IMG/VR virus record: IMGVR_UViG_3300031565_011744
Coordinates: 1-20,164 of that record
DNA from: a virus
DNA length: 20,164 nucleotides
Direction: 5' to 3' (one strand)
Position 1 is the stretch's first letter. Each line of letters begins with the position of its first letter. Positions 7,376 through 15,987 of this stretch are shown here, one piece after another. The notes under the pieces were generated by a model, which worked only from the letters and a program-made list of their open reading frames with translations, did not search any database and was not told the DNA's origin. Position numbers and translations under genes: made by a program.

Positions 7376-9067
7376 TCAGGTCACCGCACAGGGGGAACTG
7401 ACGATGCTCGGGCAGTTCGCCGAGAAGTTTTCCACGATGAGATGGCGCTCGTAATCGCCAAATTCCACGTCCCATTGAGTGCTCTCAAGGTCAAAGAACT
7501 TGGTATTGAGCTTCATCACGCAAGACCAGGTACTGTTCGCATTGGCCGTAACCTCACCCTTGTACTCGCGATGGACGGTATTGGCGTCACCTGCACCGAT
7601 TACGATGTCATTCCAGTCCATGGCGACGAGCATCCGTCCCCGCGGGGTGATGTCGGCTCCGGCTGAGCCGGCGTCTCCGAAGGCGTCGAGCCGGTCGTCG
7701 AAGAACGGATGGGTGAAGATTGCGAGCTGGAAGGCGTGCTTCGGGATGTCGTAGAGGGTGTAAGTCCAGTCGATGATGTTGGTCCCCTCGATCACAACCT
7801 GCCCCTTAGTGACATACTGATGGATGTCGTAGCCGTACTCGCTCTTGAGGAAGGAGATCAAGATCTGATCGATCCGGTTCTTGGTGAACCGATCGGTCAT
7901 GAAGTCGATGGTATCATGCGGCTTGCCGTCGAGCTTACGGTTGCGCTGCATCACGTAGGCCATATCGAGGATCAGGTCGAGGTCCAGATCCCCACCGGCG
8001 AGATCGAGGCGTCGGCTGTTCTCCACGAGCTGGGTGTGGATACCCACCGCATTGGCCTTGTATTCGTAGACACAGGAAGGATCTTCAGGATCAACCACCT
8101 GTTCGAGCGAGGTGAAGTTTGAAGTGGCCAGATTATCAACCTGGATCTCAGAGATGCGGCCATTGAACCAGACCGAGTTCATCCACTGCTTCTGATACTC
8201 CTGCCTCATCATCTGGTTGCGCTTTACAACGTCGATGTATTTGAAGTTCTTCTGGAACCCGTTGAGCTCCCCGTTGAGGATACGACCGAGCATCTCCTCA
8301 TATTCCTTGTTCGTTGCCCGGGCAAACCGCGAGGTCTGGAACCAGTCGACGATCAGTTCATTCGGGTTGTTCCACGGCTGATTGTGGCACCAGGACTCAT
8401 AATCGCTGACGTTATTGGTCAGCAGGGTTGCAACACCCCATTCCGGCTGGAACTTGGCTTTGTCCCCTGCTCCCAAGGCCGCCCATCCTGCGGTGGTAAA
8501 TGGAGCCTGAACCGTGACGGTGGCAGTATCGCCATCGATGTCGGCCACGGCCACGATTTTGACTGTGGCTGTGACGGCCGCTGTGCCGCTCTTATGCTCG
8601 AGGGTCAAGTGATTGCCGGGGAGAAAGTATCTGAAAACATCCGGCAGCGGGCTGGCGAACTGAGCGCCCCCGACGTCGACGACCATATCCCAAGCCGAGG
8701 CCGGCAGAGTCACTCCCGCCGCTGCGTTGGCTTCACCGGCCGTCACCCGGAAATAACTCGAAGTGTAATTGCGCTCCCTCTGCCGGAACTTGAACGGCGC
8801 GATCATCGACTGCTTGCCGATGGTCGTGCGGTGAAACTCATCCTTGCCGACCGGCTGGATGCGCGAGGTCAACAGATCATTGAGCGTATTGGGAACAACC
8901 CCGACCGCCTGTGACTCCATCATTCGCGCGAATAGAGCCTCCTGCTGGTATTCGATGGTCCCCATCGCCTCGATGAGATCCATGGTTAACGGGGTCGCGG
9001 TCGCCCGGGTAAGTGAGCAACCGGAAGGGTCGCTGATGGAAACTATTCGTGGAGGAGTTAGACTCAT
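7376..9067 (-). CDS. Major capsid protein
   Basis: A 563-aa protein from the ATG at 9067 (MSLTPPRIVS); a GTG at 9079 would add four residues, and neither has a clear Shine-Dalgarno. It follows the portal and scaffold genes and is bracketed by terminators, as expected of a highly made coat protein. The N-terminal third contains a region at about residues 85-115 (KQSMIAPFKFRQRERNYTSS) that could be an extended loop, then a beta-rich insert at about 125-215. The central part is helical (QNRKLDGKP area near 378) and the C-terminus is strand-rich (LNTKFFDLESTQWDVEFGDY). No signature motif is decisive. An HK97-type fold is expected from the family context, not seen directly. No head maturation protease is encoded nearby. 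Confidence 0.75.
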   Translation of the reverse strand: MSLTPPRIVSISDPSGCSLTRATATPLTMDLIEAMGTIEYQQEALFARMMESQAVGVVPNTLNDLLTSRIQPVGKDEFHRTTIGKQSMIAPFKFRQRERNYTSSYFRVTAGEANAAAGVTLPASAWDMVVDVGGAQFASPLPDVFRYFLPGNHLTLEHKSGTAAVTATVKIVAVADIDGDTATVTVQAPFTTAGWAALGAGDKAKFQPEWGVATLLTNNVSDYESWCHNQPWNNPNELIVDWFQTSRFARATNKEYEEMLGRILNGELNGFQKNFKYIDVVKRNQMMRQEYQKQWMNSVWFNGRISEIQVDNLATSNFTSLEQVVDPEDPSCVYEYKANAVGIHTQLVENSRRLDLAGGDLDLDLILDMAYVMQRNRKLDGKPHDTIDFMTDRFTKNRIDQILISFLKSEYGYDIHQYVTKGQVVIEGTNIIDWTYTLYDIPKHAFQLAIFTHPFFDDRLDAFGDAGSAGADITPRGRMLVAMDWNDIVIGAGDANTVHREYKGEVTANANSTWSCVMKLNTKFFDLESTQWDVEFGDYERHLIVENFSANCPSIVSSPCAVT

Positions 9068-9079
9068 TGTGATGGCCAC

Positions 9080-9156
9080 TATGCGCTAACCCGCGGTAAC
9101 AGGGAAGAAATACCCTATTTTCGGCCCACTTTTTTACAAACGATTTTCACTCGGCC
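9080..9156 (-). promoter_or_regulatory. Capsid leader and probable promoter region
   Basis: This stretch separates the terminator after the scaffold gene from the capsid start, so it should hold the capsid promoter. The best match I see is TTGTAA (9139-9134) with TAGGGT 16 nt downstream, which is poor. No riboswitch-like structure is apparent. The promoter may be recognised by a phage-encoded factor or polymerase. Confidence 0.35.
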
Positions 9157-9187
9157 AAAAAAACGAGCCTCCCCGCTAGAGGGAGGC
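9157..9187 (-). terminator. Intrinsic terminator between scaffold and capsid genes
   Basis: On the minus strand GCCTCCC (9187-9181) and GGGAGGC (9173-9167) form a perfect 7-bp stem around a 7-nt loop, followed by TCG and seven T (9163-9157). It lies 33 nt beyond the scaffold stop and upstream of the capsid gene, so it should end, at least in part, the packaging-operon transcript. Confidence 0.85.
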
Positions 9188-9219
9188 CCGTAGGACCAAT
9201 GAATAAAGAATGAAACAGC

Positions 9220-10704
9220 CTATCGCTGGGAAGTCATCAGATGTTTGTCAAGGAAAGTTTTCTTCTTCGGAGGCGGGGTTTCGATACTGCCCGGACGTGA
9301 ACCGACACGCGGACTGGCTTCATTCTTCTTATCCGGTGGCGTTACCGGCTCCTTTACTCGACCATCTGGACTAGTCCCGGGTTTCTTTTTCTCCAGCTTA
9401 TAGCCTGCCTTGTCGAGTTTCTCCTGAATTTTCGTCAGCTTTTCATCCAAGGTTGCCTTAAACCCGCCTCTGATGAGTTCAAGAATCTGCTCCTGGTCGA
9501 AGGTCCAGTATTTATCCCGGGCGGCATCAGGGTTCTTGCGCAAGAGCTGGGAATATTCCACTCGGGACAGGAACTGCTTGCCTCCCTGCACCCGGTTGGA
9601 TCCGCCGTGTTCGGCAAAGTAGGCGCATGAGTCACTGATTTTGTCCGCGACCCAGTTATGGTAGGGGTTTGCTTTGTCGTAATCAATCACCCCATTCTCA
9701 AGTTCGAGAAATGCGGACGCCGCCTTCTCGATGGACTTCAGGCTCTCCTCGACAATTTCACCCATGAACGGGCTGTCATCCAGAAGCGTTCCCTTTTTCG
9801 CAGCTTCCTGAAGGTTTTCGGGCAGGTCGTCGATGACTGTATCTCGGAACACCTTGGTCCGCTTCTCGATCTCCGGGCGGATCTTTACCTCGTCGAGATC
9901 CCGGCGCATCCGGTTCATCTTTTCGTCAGCCTTCTTCTCTGCCTTCTGCTCGGCCTCCTCAATGATTCTCGCCCGGTCAACTTTGCGCTGCTCGCGGCCC
10001 GTCATCACGGGTGGATTCTCGGCCAGGAACGTGCGGTATTCCGGGTCATTGGGATCGAGGTGTTCACCGTCTTCGTTCTTCTGCTCCCAATCGGCGATCC
10101 ATTTGCGAACCTTTTTCAGCCGCCTGACTTCCTTGGCCACCGCGTCCTTGTAACGGTCGTCCGTCTGCTCGGCGTATCGAACCGTCTCAAGGTAATCTTC
10201 GGTGTCCTCATCTATCTCAAATCCAAGCTGGTCGTCCCATGACTTCACTTCTGCGGGAGTCCGCGTCGGCTTGGGATCAGGTTTGTCGTCGAGCTCCGGA
10301 GCCCTTGGAAGCGGGTCGCTCTTAACTTTTCGCCTGACCTTGGGCTTCTCATCAACTGGAGAATCTCCCGCCTTCGGCTTTTTCTCAAGGTTGTCGTCGT
10401 CGTCCTCGTCGTCCTCGACTTTCTTCGGGTCATCGACCGGCTTGTCGCCCCTGGCTTTGATGTCGGCCTTTGCCCGCTCGACCTTTTCAGCCAAGGTAAG
10501 GGGGTCGCCTACGCTCTGTCGGGATCGATCTTCATCGATGACTTCGGGTGGATCTTCTACGACAGGCGGATCTTCGGGCGGATCTTCAGGTGGATCTTCA
10601 GGGTCTTCAGGCAGGCCGACAAATGTCTTCAGGGTTTCTGCATTAAATAGGTGGCGGCCGAGGTTTTCGCGGAATGATGTGGTTGCTGGTTTTGGTGATG
10701 GCAT
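9220..10704 (-). CDS. Capsid scaffolding protein
   Basis: A 494-aa, highly charged, low-complexity protein lying between portal and capsid, the standard scaffold position. Residues 30-55 hold an acidic Pro-rich repeat (EDPPEDPPEDPP). Residues about 65-160 are a Lys/Asp-rich disordered region. Residues 180-320 are predicted to be mostly coiled coil (TGREQRKVDRARIIEEAEQK onward). The C-terminus is Pro/Lys-rich and ends in a basic helix (KKKTFLDKHLMTSQR), similar in character to the capsid-binding tails of P22-type scaffolds. No protease motif is visible, so it is a plain scaffold rather than a protease-scaffold fusion. The ATG overlaps the portal stop (TGATG). Identity rests on composition and position. 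Confidence 0.7.
   Translation of the reverse strand: MPSPKPATTSFRENLGRHLFNAETLKTFVGLPEDPEDPPEDPPEDPPVVEDPPEVIDEDRSRQSVGDPLTLAEKVERAKADIKARGDKPVDDPKKVEDDEDDDDNLEKKPKAGDSPVDEKPKVRRKVKSDPLPRAPELDDKPDPKPTRTPAEVKSWDDQLGFEIDEDTEDYLETVRYAEQTDDRYKDAVAKEVRRLKKVRKWIADWEQKNEDGEHLDPNDPEYRTFLAENPPVMTGREQRKVDRARIIEEAEQKAEKKADEKMNRMRRDLDEVKIRPEIEKRTKVFRDTVIDDLPENLQEAAKKGTLLDDSPFMGEIVEESLKSIEKAASAFLELENGVIDYDKANPYHNWVADKISDSCAYFAEHGGSNRVQGGKQFLSRVEYSQLLRKNPDAARDKYWTFDQEQILELIRGGFKATLDEKLTKIQEKLDKAGYKLEKKKPGTSPDGRVKEPVTPPDKKNEASPRVGSRPGSIETPPPKKKTFLDKHLMTSQR
10565..10609 (-). repeat. 12-bp tandem repeat encoding acidic DPPE units
   Basis: Three near-identical 12-bp units (plus-strand form GGCGGATCTTCG, GGCGGATCTTCA, GGTGGATCTTCA) and a 9-bp remnant lie in the 5' part of the scaffold gene. 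They encode tandem EDPP units, so copy-number changes would stay in frame. Confidence 0.85.
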
Positions 10705-13007
10705 CAGGTCTGTGGTGGTTGTTGTTCTTCAGGAGAGAGCTGGTTGGCGATTTGCACCAGCAGATCTCCGAGTTCTTGAATCCCTTGTTTGTTTTCCGCC
10801 TGGGTGGTGGCGATTTGCTGCATCATCGGGACGAGCTGCTCGACGAGCTGCTTGACCATATCCTGCGTCTCAGGGTTGATGGCTTCGTTTTCACCTTCGG
10901 CTGTTTCGAGCTTGAGTGAATACGCACCGGTCAGACGGAAAATCTCATTGATGATCTCGAAGATACGTTCCTTGCCGATCGCTTCCGGCCCGATCATTGG
11001 CAGAACCTGCCCGAGCAGGGAGATCAGGGTATTGGCGTGCTGGCTATTGGTCGGTCGATCATTGGCGTCACGAGAGGTGAACAGGTAATCATGCTCGAGC
11101 TTGTCCTTGGTGCCCGTGATTGAGAAGGTGCGGTGCCTGGAAACAGCCGTGTTCTTGTCGAATTCTTCCTCATCGACAACCTCGAAGCCGGCTTTTTCGA
11201 TCGTTTCTCTGGTGTAGGTCTGGGCGACGGGCAGGAAGATTGTGTTGGACGCCTTGGCCTGGGCGGACTCGTAAATGATACGCTTCCAGGCACTGCGCCC
11301 CTTCTCGATCGCAGAGCTGATCGAGGCATAGACCGCCGTGGTCGTCGCCTCCAGCATGGCCGATTCAGTGGCCGTGATCTCCCGGGGGGCAGGCTGCCCC
11401 TGTTCCTGCGGGGAGAGCATCATGAGGCGCTCCATCAGGCCGAGCATATTGGCCATAGCCTTGAAGGAGTTGTTTAAGTACTCATCGAGCTGCCGGGTGT
11501 CGCTGACGATCGTGACGATCCCGGTCCTTATATCAATCCCCAGCTCATCGAATCGTTGAGCGGAATAGGGCAGAAGGTGTGGGCTGACGTAGTAAGTATC
11601 ACTGGTGAGATCCGCTTTAATCTTTTCGATGGTATCATCATCGAGGACTTCCGTGTTGAGCAGGATGATCCGAAGAAGCGAATGCTTCATGACCATTATC
11701 GACTGACTGATCAGGTTGGAAAGCTGGTCCTGCCACGGCATCATTTCGTGCATCTGCGACTGATTGAGCAGGCGGGAATCCTTGGCGTTGAAGGAGACCG
11801 TGAAACAGGGGCGCGAAGGCAAAATCTCAGCGAACAAGATGGTGTCGTCGCTCCCGACAAGGAATCGGATCCAGACCGGGTGCGGGTATTTGCCCAATCC
11901 CCATTTGCGGGGGACTAACTTCATGCGGATGTCCGTCAGAAAGACACTCGTGTCATGGTCGTTTTGCGCGTAGAAAGAACTCATCGCCGAACGGTCATTG
12001 GCAGTTGCCAAAGGCACGTCACCGAGACCGGCCCTTGCCTTGGGAGGGGCAATACTGATCGGGTCGGAAGCGAAAACCATGTCCAGATAGTTGGCAAATC
12101 CCTGGTAGGTTTTGCCTAGCGCGGCCGAATACTTGATTCGATCCTTGTTCCAGAGTTTGTCATCGAGGTGGATCTCTCCGAATTTTCGGATATCCCAGTG
12201 TCCGGTCCACTCGCAGCCGGTATCAGTGTTGAGCGTGCGGGGGGCATAGGTCCGGTCATAGAACCAGCGCGACGGGTGAACGACGGTCATGGGAACACCC
12301 TCGCGGACGATCTTCGTGATGTTCTTTTCTTTCTCGCTCGAATAGCGAACCTGGCTTTCCTCGTCCCAGGCGCACTCAGGAAAGACCGGCACCGTGGTGT
12401 ACATGAGCATGTCGCGGGTGAACTGCTCCTGAACGTCCTTGTAACCGTAGCTGTCGACCATAATCTGAGCGTATTCGCCCATCGCCTCGGCCCGCAGCTT
12501 ACCTACCGAATTACGATGGCGGCTCTCGTAGGGCAACCATGGGTACTGGCTGTCGTATTTATTCTGCTGGGCGAAAAGGCGCCGACTCAAATAGGAGCGG
12601 CCCAGGCCGACACAGACCTCGACAAACTTCTGGTAATTGAGGGACTTGACCTCCTGCTCCTTGCCATCGACCTGGCATTTCTTGGTTTCAATGAAATTAT
12701 CGGCGCAGTTGAGCTTCTCCAGCTGGGTGATCGCTACTGATTCCTTGATGCGCCCTTGGGCGTACTGGATTAACGGGATGTTCTCGGGAAGGATCGGAAC
12801 CCCGTCCCACATCAGATCAGCCGCCGCGTAGAAGTGGGCTTGCTGTAGCGACCAGTTGACCCCCTCCTGAATCCGTTCCCCAAGGATTTTACTGAGCTTC
12901 TTGTGGACTTTGCCGTCAGGGGTGGCAGCGTCGTGATTGGTGCAGATCTGCCGAAGGCGAGCGTTGCTCGTCTCGAAGTCCTTATCGAGTATGTCGTAGT
13001 CAATCAT
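10704..13007 (-). CDS. Portal protein (short-tailed phage type)
   Basis: A 767-aa protein after the terminase genes and before the scaffold. The length is in the range of P22- and N4-type portals, longer than most siphovirus portals. The N-terminal half is mixed; the region about 415-460 (MHEMMPWQDQLSNLISQSIM, then VMKHSLLRIILLN) and the long helical region about 545-600 (ITATESAMLEATTTAVYASI, then SSAIEKGRSAWKRIIYESA) resemble the stem and crown helices of portals. The C-terminal 80 residues are Gln-rich coiled coil (PETQDMVKQLVEQLVPMMQQ), which fits a barrel domain reaching into the head. A Shine-Dalgarno AGGA precedes the ATG, which overlaps the previous stop in ATGA. A dodecameric DNA channel is the family role. 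Confidence 0.8.
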   Translation of the reverse strand: MIDYDILDKDFETSNARLRQICTNHDAATPDGKVHKKLSKILGERIQEGVNWSLQQAHFYAAADLMWDGVPILPENIPLIQYAQGRIKESVAITQLEKLNCADNFIETKKCQVDGKEQEVKSLNYQKFVEVCVGLGRSYLSRRLFAQQNKYDSQYPWLPYESRHRNSVGKLRAEAMGEYAQIMVDSYGYKDVQEQFTRDMLMYTTVPVFPECAWDEESQVRYSSEKEKNITKIVREGVPMTVVHPSRWFYDRTYAPRTLNTDTGCEWTGHWDIRKFGEIHLDDKLWNKDRIKYSAALGKTYQGFANYLDMVFASDPISIAPPKARAGLGDVPLATANDRSAMSSFYAQNDHDTSVFLTDIRMKLVPRKWGLGKYPHPVWIRFLVGSDDTILFAEILPSRPCFTVSFNAKDSRLLNQSQMHEMMPWQDQLSNLISQSIMVMKHSLLRIILLNTEVLDDDTIEKIKADLTSDTYYVSPHLLPYSAQRFDELGIDIRTGIVTIVSDTRQLDEYLNNSFKAMANMLGLMERLMMLSPQEQGQPAPREITATESAMLEATTTAVYASISSAIEKGRSAWKRIIYESAQAKASNTIFLPVAQTYTRETIEKAGFEVVDEEEFDKNTAVSRHRTFSITGTKDKLEHDYLFTSRDANDRPTNSQHANTLISLLGQVLPMIGPEAIGKERIFEIINEIFRLTGAYSLKLETAEGENEAINPETQDMVKQLVEQLVPMMQQIATTQAENKQGIQELGDLLVQIANQLSPEEQQPPQT

Positions 13008-13816
13008 GGCGCAAATCCTGCGGGGTAAAATAGAGGCTCAGGTTTCTGCCCGTTGGCTTGGGCAATGTGATTTTCAAGAGTCGCCAGCCATAATTTGGCC
13101 GAGCTCTCCAGGTCATAGCTGGCGCAGGTGTTGATCCACATAAACCACTTATCCCACGGGCAGCCGATCAGGACACTTAGCTCATATGAAGTCAGGCCCA
13201 TCGCCTCCTTGATCTTGTCAACCCGGTCAGCGCTCATCCTCCTGCGATTAACCCGCTCCCATCGCATCTCATGCAGCATTTCCGTAAACGGGGTTTCCTG
13301 GCTTCCCGGAGGGGTAAAGGCAGAATTAGGCCCCAATCTGGGAACACACCGGTGCGCAACGGCTCCTTCGTAGGCGGCTTCGAAGTGTTTCATCGGCAGA
13401 TCGGCACTGAAAAACGGCCACGATTCCCACGTTCGCCATGGTTGTTTATAGACCACCAACTCGGTTTTCTCTAAAATATCGTTGAGGTTGCGAGACCCAT
13501 GCTGGCCTCGCCGGCCGGTCGCCCAAAGCCCCTGGCAATGGGCCCCCATATACAAAACGGCAACCACCGAACTTTTACTTTCATAGACCGGACGGACCAG
13601 AATCGTCTTTGAGGACTCATGACAAAGCGCGATAAAGGCGGTTGCGAAATCACGGTCCGCAACATTGGCCGAGGTCGGCAAGCGCGTAATTCCCTCCTTC
13701 TTGATGGGAGGGAGGGCGCGCTTGGCGTAATCAATCAGCTCGTCAGTAATTTTTCCCCGCCGCGTGGAGCGCCGAGGTGAAGCTGTCGGCTTCTTTGCTG
13801 TCAACTGTGATATCAT
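13004..13816 (-). CDS. Uncharacterised protein with C-terminal XRE-like helix-turn-helix
   Basis: A 270-aa protein between the small acidic genes and the portal. The N-terminal 40 residues are basic (TASPRRSTRRGK). Residues about 55-155 form an unknown mixed domain (FATAFIALCHESSKTILVRP, then to SSVVAVLYMGAHCQG). Residues 196-255 look like a lambda-repressor/XRE helix-turn-helix: RVDKIKEAMGLTSYELSVLI followed by a recognition-like helix and a closing helix (LWLATLENHIAQ). The ATG at 13816 overlaps the previous gene by 74 nt and has only a weak ribosome-binding site, so a later alternative start near 13738 is possible. The end overlaps the portal start (ATGA). It may regulate late genes or bind DNA during packaging; neither is shown. 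Confidence 0.6.
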   Translation of the reverse strand: MISQLTAKKPTASPRRSTRRGKITDELIDYAKRALPPIKKEGITRLPTSANVADRDFATAFIALCHESSKTILVRPVYESKSSVVAVLYMGAHCQGLWATGRRGQHGSRNLNDILEKTELVVYKQPWRTWESWPFFSADLPMKHFEAAYEGAVAHRCVPRLGPNSAFTPPGSQETPFTEMLHEMRWERVNRRRMSADRVDKIKEAMGLTSYELSVLIGCPWDKWFMWINTCASYDLESSAKLWLATLENHIAQANGQKPEPLFYPAGFAP

Positions 13817-14069
13817 CGACCGCTTTCAGGCATAGTTGTGCATTGATGCTTTTATGGTCTTCTGATTCATCCACGCCCTTGCTTAGAACGCGAAACCGAA
13901 TCGTGGCTGTGAATTCGTCCCCCACCTCCATGTCCTCGAGTTCGAGCGCAGCCGCCACTTCCTTCTCGTGGATGTAAATGGTGGGGTAATGCGTCTCGTC
14001 CTTTTCAGTTGAGGCGGCAGGTTCCGGGCAGCACATTTCCTCCCCGATGGTATAACCTAATGACTTCAT
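13743..14069 (-). CDS. Small acidic beta protein (possible capsid accessory)
   Basis: A 108-aa protein. Its core, residues 28-90, reads YPTIYIHEKEV, then a MEVGDEFTATIRFRV strand pair and a second set of strands (SINAQLCLKAVDDI). This YP-x-[LI]-Y-[IL]...GD...strand layout resembles small phage proteins encoded near portals and capsids, some described as capsid staple or decoration proteins, but I cannot confirm membership. It shares layout with the neighbouring 103-aa protein. The start overlaps that gene's stop in ATGA, and its end overlaps the next gene by 74 nt. A virion or assembly role is inferred from position. Confidence 0.6.
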   Translation of the reverse strand: MKSLGYTIGEEMCCPEPAASTEKDETHYPTIYIHEKEVAAALELEDMEVGDEFTATIRFRVLSKGVDESEDHKSINAQLCLKAVDDITVDSKEADSFTSALHAAGKNY

Positions 14070-14377
14070 GACGGCAGCGCGGTGTTGGTTGCCTGCCCGA
14101 TGTCGGCGAAGGCAATGGGTTCATCTTCTTCGTCCTCCTCCTCCTCAACTTCGACGACTTCGAACTTGTCAAAAATGATCTCATCTAACTCCAGGACCGC
14201 CTTGTCCTCGGTCACTTCGAGCAGATCAGCCATTGATACGGTCATCGTAAACTCCAGCACATCGCCGGGTTCTCGATTCTTAAAATGCTCTTTGAGAGCG
14301 TCTTCATCCAGCGGGATCTCAAGTTTTGCTTTCATGGTTACTTTCCCTTCGTTATCGCTTTTATGCGCTAAGATCAT
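14066..14377 (-). CDS. Small acidic protein, possible paralogue of its neighbour
   Basis: A 103-aa protein from the ATG at 14377, which overlaps the large-terminase stop in ATGA like every other junction here. An internal ATG at 14335 (MKAKLEIPLDEDALK) follows AAGGG at good spacing and could be the true start. The core has the REPGDVLEFTMTV strand pattern and a second strand set (AVLELDEIIFDKFEVV), like the 108-aa protein next door. Residues 75-87 are almost all Glu/Asp (VEVEEEEDEEDEP). No family is recognised; a small virion accessory or a terminase partner is possible. Confidence 0.55.
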   Translation of the reverse strand: MILAHKSDNEGKVTMKAKLEIPLDEDALKEHFKNREPGDVLEFTMTVSMADLLEVTEDKAVLELDEIIFDKFEVVEVEEEEDEEDEPIAFADIGQATNTALPS

Positions 14378-15987
14378 CCCATTTCAAGATAATCCGACGT
14401 GATCTCCCCTACCTCGGGGGAGTTGAGAAGCCGACCACCCATCTCAGCATGGTACATCGGGTAGCTCATGGAGTCGAAGACATGGATATGGCCGCGCACC
14501 GTCTTGAGCGGGTGCAGGCTGTCCTTGTTCGGGGCCTGTTCGAGCCGTTCGACCATCTCGATATGGAAGGGACACAGGTCCGAAAACTTCAGTTCGTTGT
14601 TCATCAGCTTGGCGATGACGATATTGACCCGGCCGGCCACGCTGCCCTGCGGTTTGGGCACTCCCTGGATCTTGAATCGCTTGCCGAGATGCTTCAGGTG
14701 CGGGTAGCTGTCGGCCCTTTCATCAAGCATCCGGCGCAGCGTTCGCTCGAGCTGTCGTCCGGAAATCGACCCATCGGTGTTCTTTTTGGTGAAGGCGTCG
14801 CTATCGGAGAGGTGTTGGAAGACGAAGTTCTTACCCATCACCTTACACCAGAAATTCATCTTCTTGAGCATCTCAATGGCGATGATATGCCATGGGGTAT
14901 TCTTGCCGTCGACCGCCTGAATATGGATGATCTCATCGAAGATCGACCACAAAGGGATATCGTTGGTGGGCGGGTTCTGCTCGAAAGTGATGCACGAATT
15001 AGCGGGGCCAAGGTCATATCCCATCTGGATAATCGGCCAGCGGGTGGACGGAAGGATGCCGACCCTGGCCTTGCGCCGTCCCAGAACGTGGGTGGCACGG
15101 CTGAAGTAAGGGGCGAGCAACCCCTTGCCGCGAGGCCGCTTGACCCAGAGACCGCGAATCAGCCGGTCGTAGGCGGTCGGGTCGGATTTACACGCTTCCT
15201 TGACCTGCTCGATGTACTCGTCGCGGTTGGCCATGAAGATGTTTTCGTGCATCGGAACATGGATGGTCGCGTACTGCTTCGGGTCGGCCTGATTCTTTTT
15301 GACGAACCATCGCTTGTAAACCCAGTGGTCCTCCCCGTCATCAGAGGGATTGCAGGCGCCCCAGAACTGAAGCTCATTGACCTGGCGCCGGAGCTGCTGA
15401 AGCGGTTGGATAAAGTACTCCTCGGAGTCGGTTTCCGTCAGCTCATCGAAGAAAAAGAAGGAGAACTCCATGCCCTTGATCCGCCCCTGAATCTGCTCGC
15501 CATGGAGCATCGAGCGCATAACGATACGAGACCAGCCGCCGTGCTTATTGCCGATCCACACGTAGCGGTTTTGAGAATCATCCCGGCGTTCCTGAATCCG
15601 GCCCTGGTTACCGTCGCCCTCGAGGCCGATTCCCTCCACCCACTCAGGCAGGATCATACTAAGGAGCTTTTCCCATGCTCCGCCCAGTGTCGCGGATGAT
15701 CGAGTCAGCGTCACCACTACGGCCAGGGCGTTGTCGTTCTCATAACAGTGACGCACCATTCGGCCCAAAACGTCCATCGTTTTTCCAGAACCCCTCTCTC
15801 CGTGCGCAAGGTTGTATTTGGTAATCGTGTTGAAAATCTTGCGGCCGGATTTAGTCTGGCATTGTTTCGGCCACCACCCTTTGACCCGGGGCTTTCGCGG
15901 TTTATGCCTCGGCTCCGGGATCGGTTCCGATTGCGCCTCCTCCAAGGCCAAAGCCTCGGCGAACCTGTCGACGTCACCCTTCCTCAT
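14374..15987 (-). CDS. terL: Terminase large subunit
   Basis: A 537-aa packaging motor with ATPase and nuclease halves. Walker A is GERGSGKT at residues 63-70; Walker B is a hydrophobic run ending in DE at 181-182 (FSFFFFDE); the coupling motif is GACNPSD at 210-216. The nuclease half begins near 290, with candidate metal-binding acids at D325 (MGYDLG), D395/D397 (LSDSDAF) and D505 (HVFDSMSY). The protein cuts concatemeric DNA and pumps it through the portal using ATP. It is preceded by the 64-aa gene and the small terminase and followed by a coupled small gene. The ATG overlaps the previous stop (ATGA). The ATPase motifs make this call firm; the packaging mode (headful or cos) cannot be read from the sequence. 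Confidence 0.95.
   Translation of the reverse strand: MRKGDVDRFAEALALEEAQSEPIPEPRHKPRKPRVKGWWPKQCQTKSGRKIFNTITKYNLAHGERGSGKTMDVLGRMVRHCYENDNALAVVVTLTRSSATLGGAWEKLLSMILPEWVEGIGLEGDGNQGRIQERRDDSQNRYVWIGNKHGGWSRIVMRSMLHGEQIQGRIKGMEFSFFFFDELTETDSEEYFIQPLQQLRRQVNELQFWGACNPSDDGEDHWVYKRWFVKKNQADPKQYATIHVPMHENIFMANRDEYIEQVKEACKSDPTAYDRLIRGLWVKRPRGKGLLAPYFSRATHVLGRRKARVGILPSTRWPIIQMGYDLGPANSCITFEQNPPTNDIPLWSIFDEIIHIQAVDGKNTPWHIIAIEMLKKMNFWCKVMGKNFVFQHLSDSDAFTKKNTDGSISGRQLERTLRRMLDERADSYPHLKHLGKRFKIQGVPKPQGSVAGRVNIVIAKLMNNELKFSDLCPFHIEMVERLEQAPNKDSLHPLKTVRGHIHVFDSMSYPMYHAEMGGRLLNSPEVGEITSDYLEMG

Noticed and set aside
9658-10242. A 194-codon hydrophobic plus-strand frame that could suggest a membrane protein
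   Set aside because: It is the antisense of the charged scaffold gene; complementing Glu/Lys/Asp codons gives Leu/Phe/Val-rich false proteins.
9220-10704. Scaffold gene as a protease-scaffold fusion
   Set aside because: No Ser-His or ClpP/S49/U35-like motif could be found; the sequence is disordered and coiled coil throughout.
12168-12740. A 190-codon plus-strand frame opposite the portal gene
   Set aside because: No recognisable protein features or ribosome-binding site; the portal frame on the other strand explains the region.
14326-15699. A 457-codon open frame on the plus strand
   Set aside because: It lies wholly opposite the large terminase gene, which has clear ATPase motifs; long antisense frames are common in GC-rich coding DNA.
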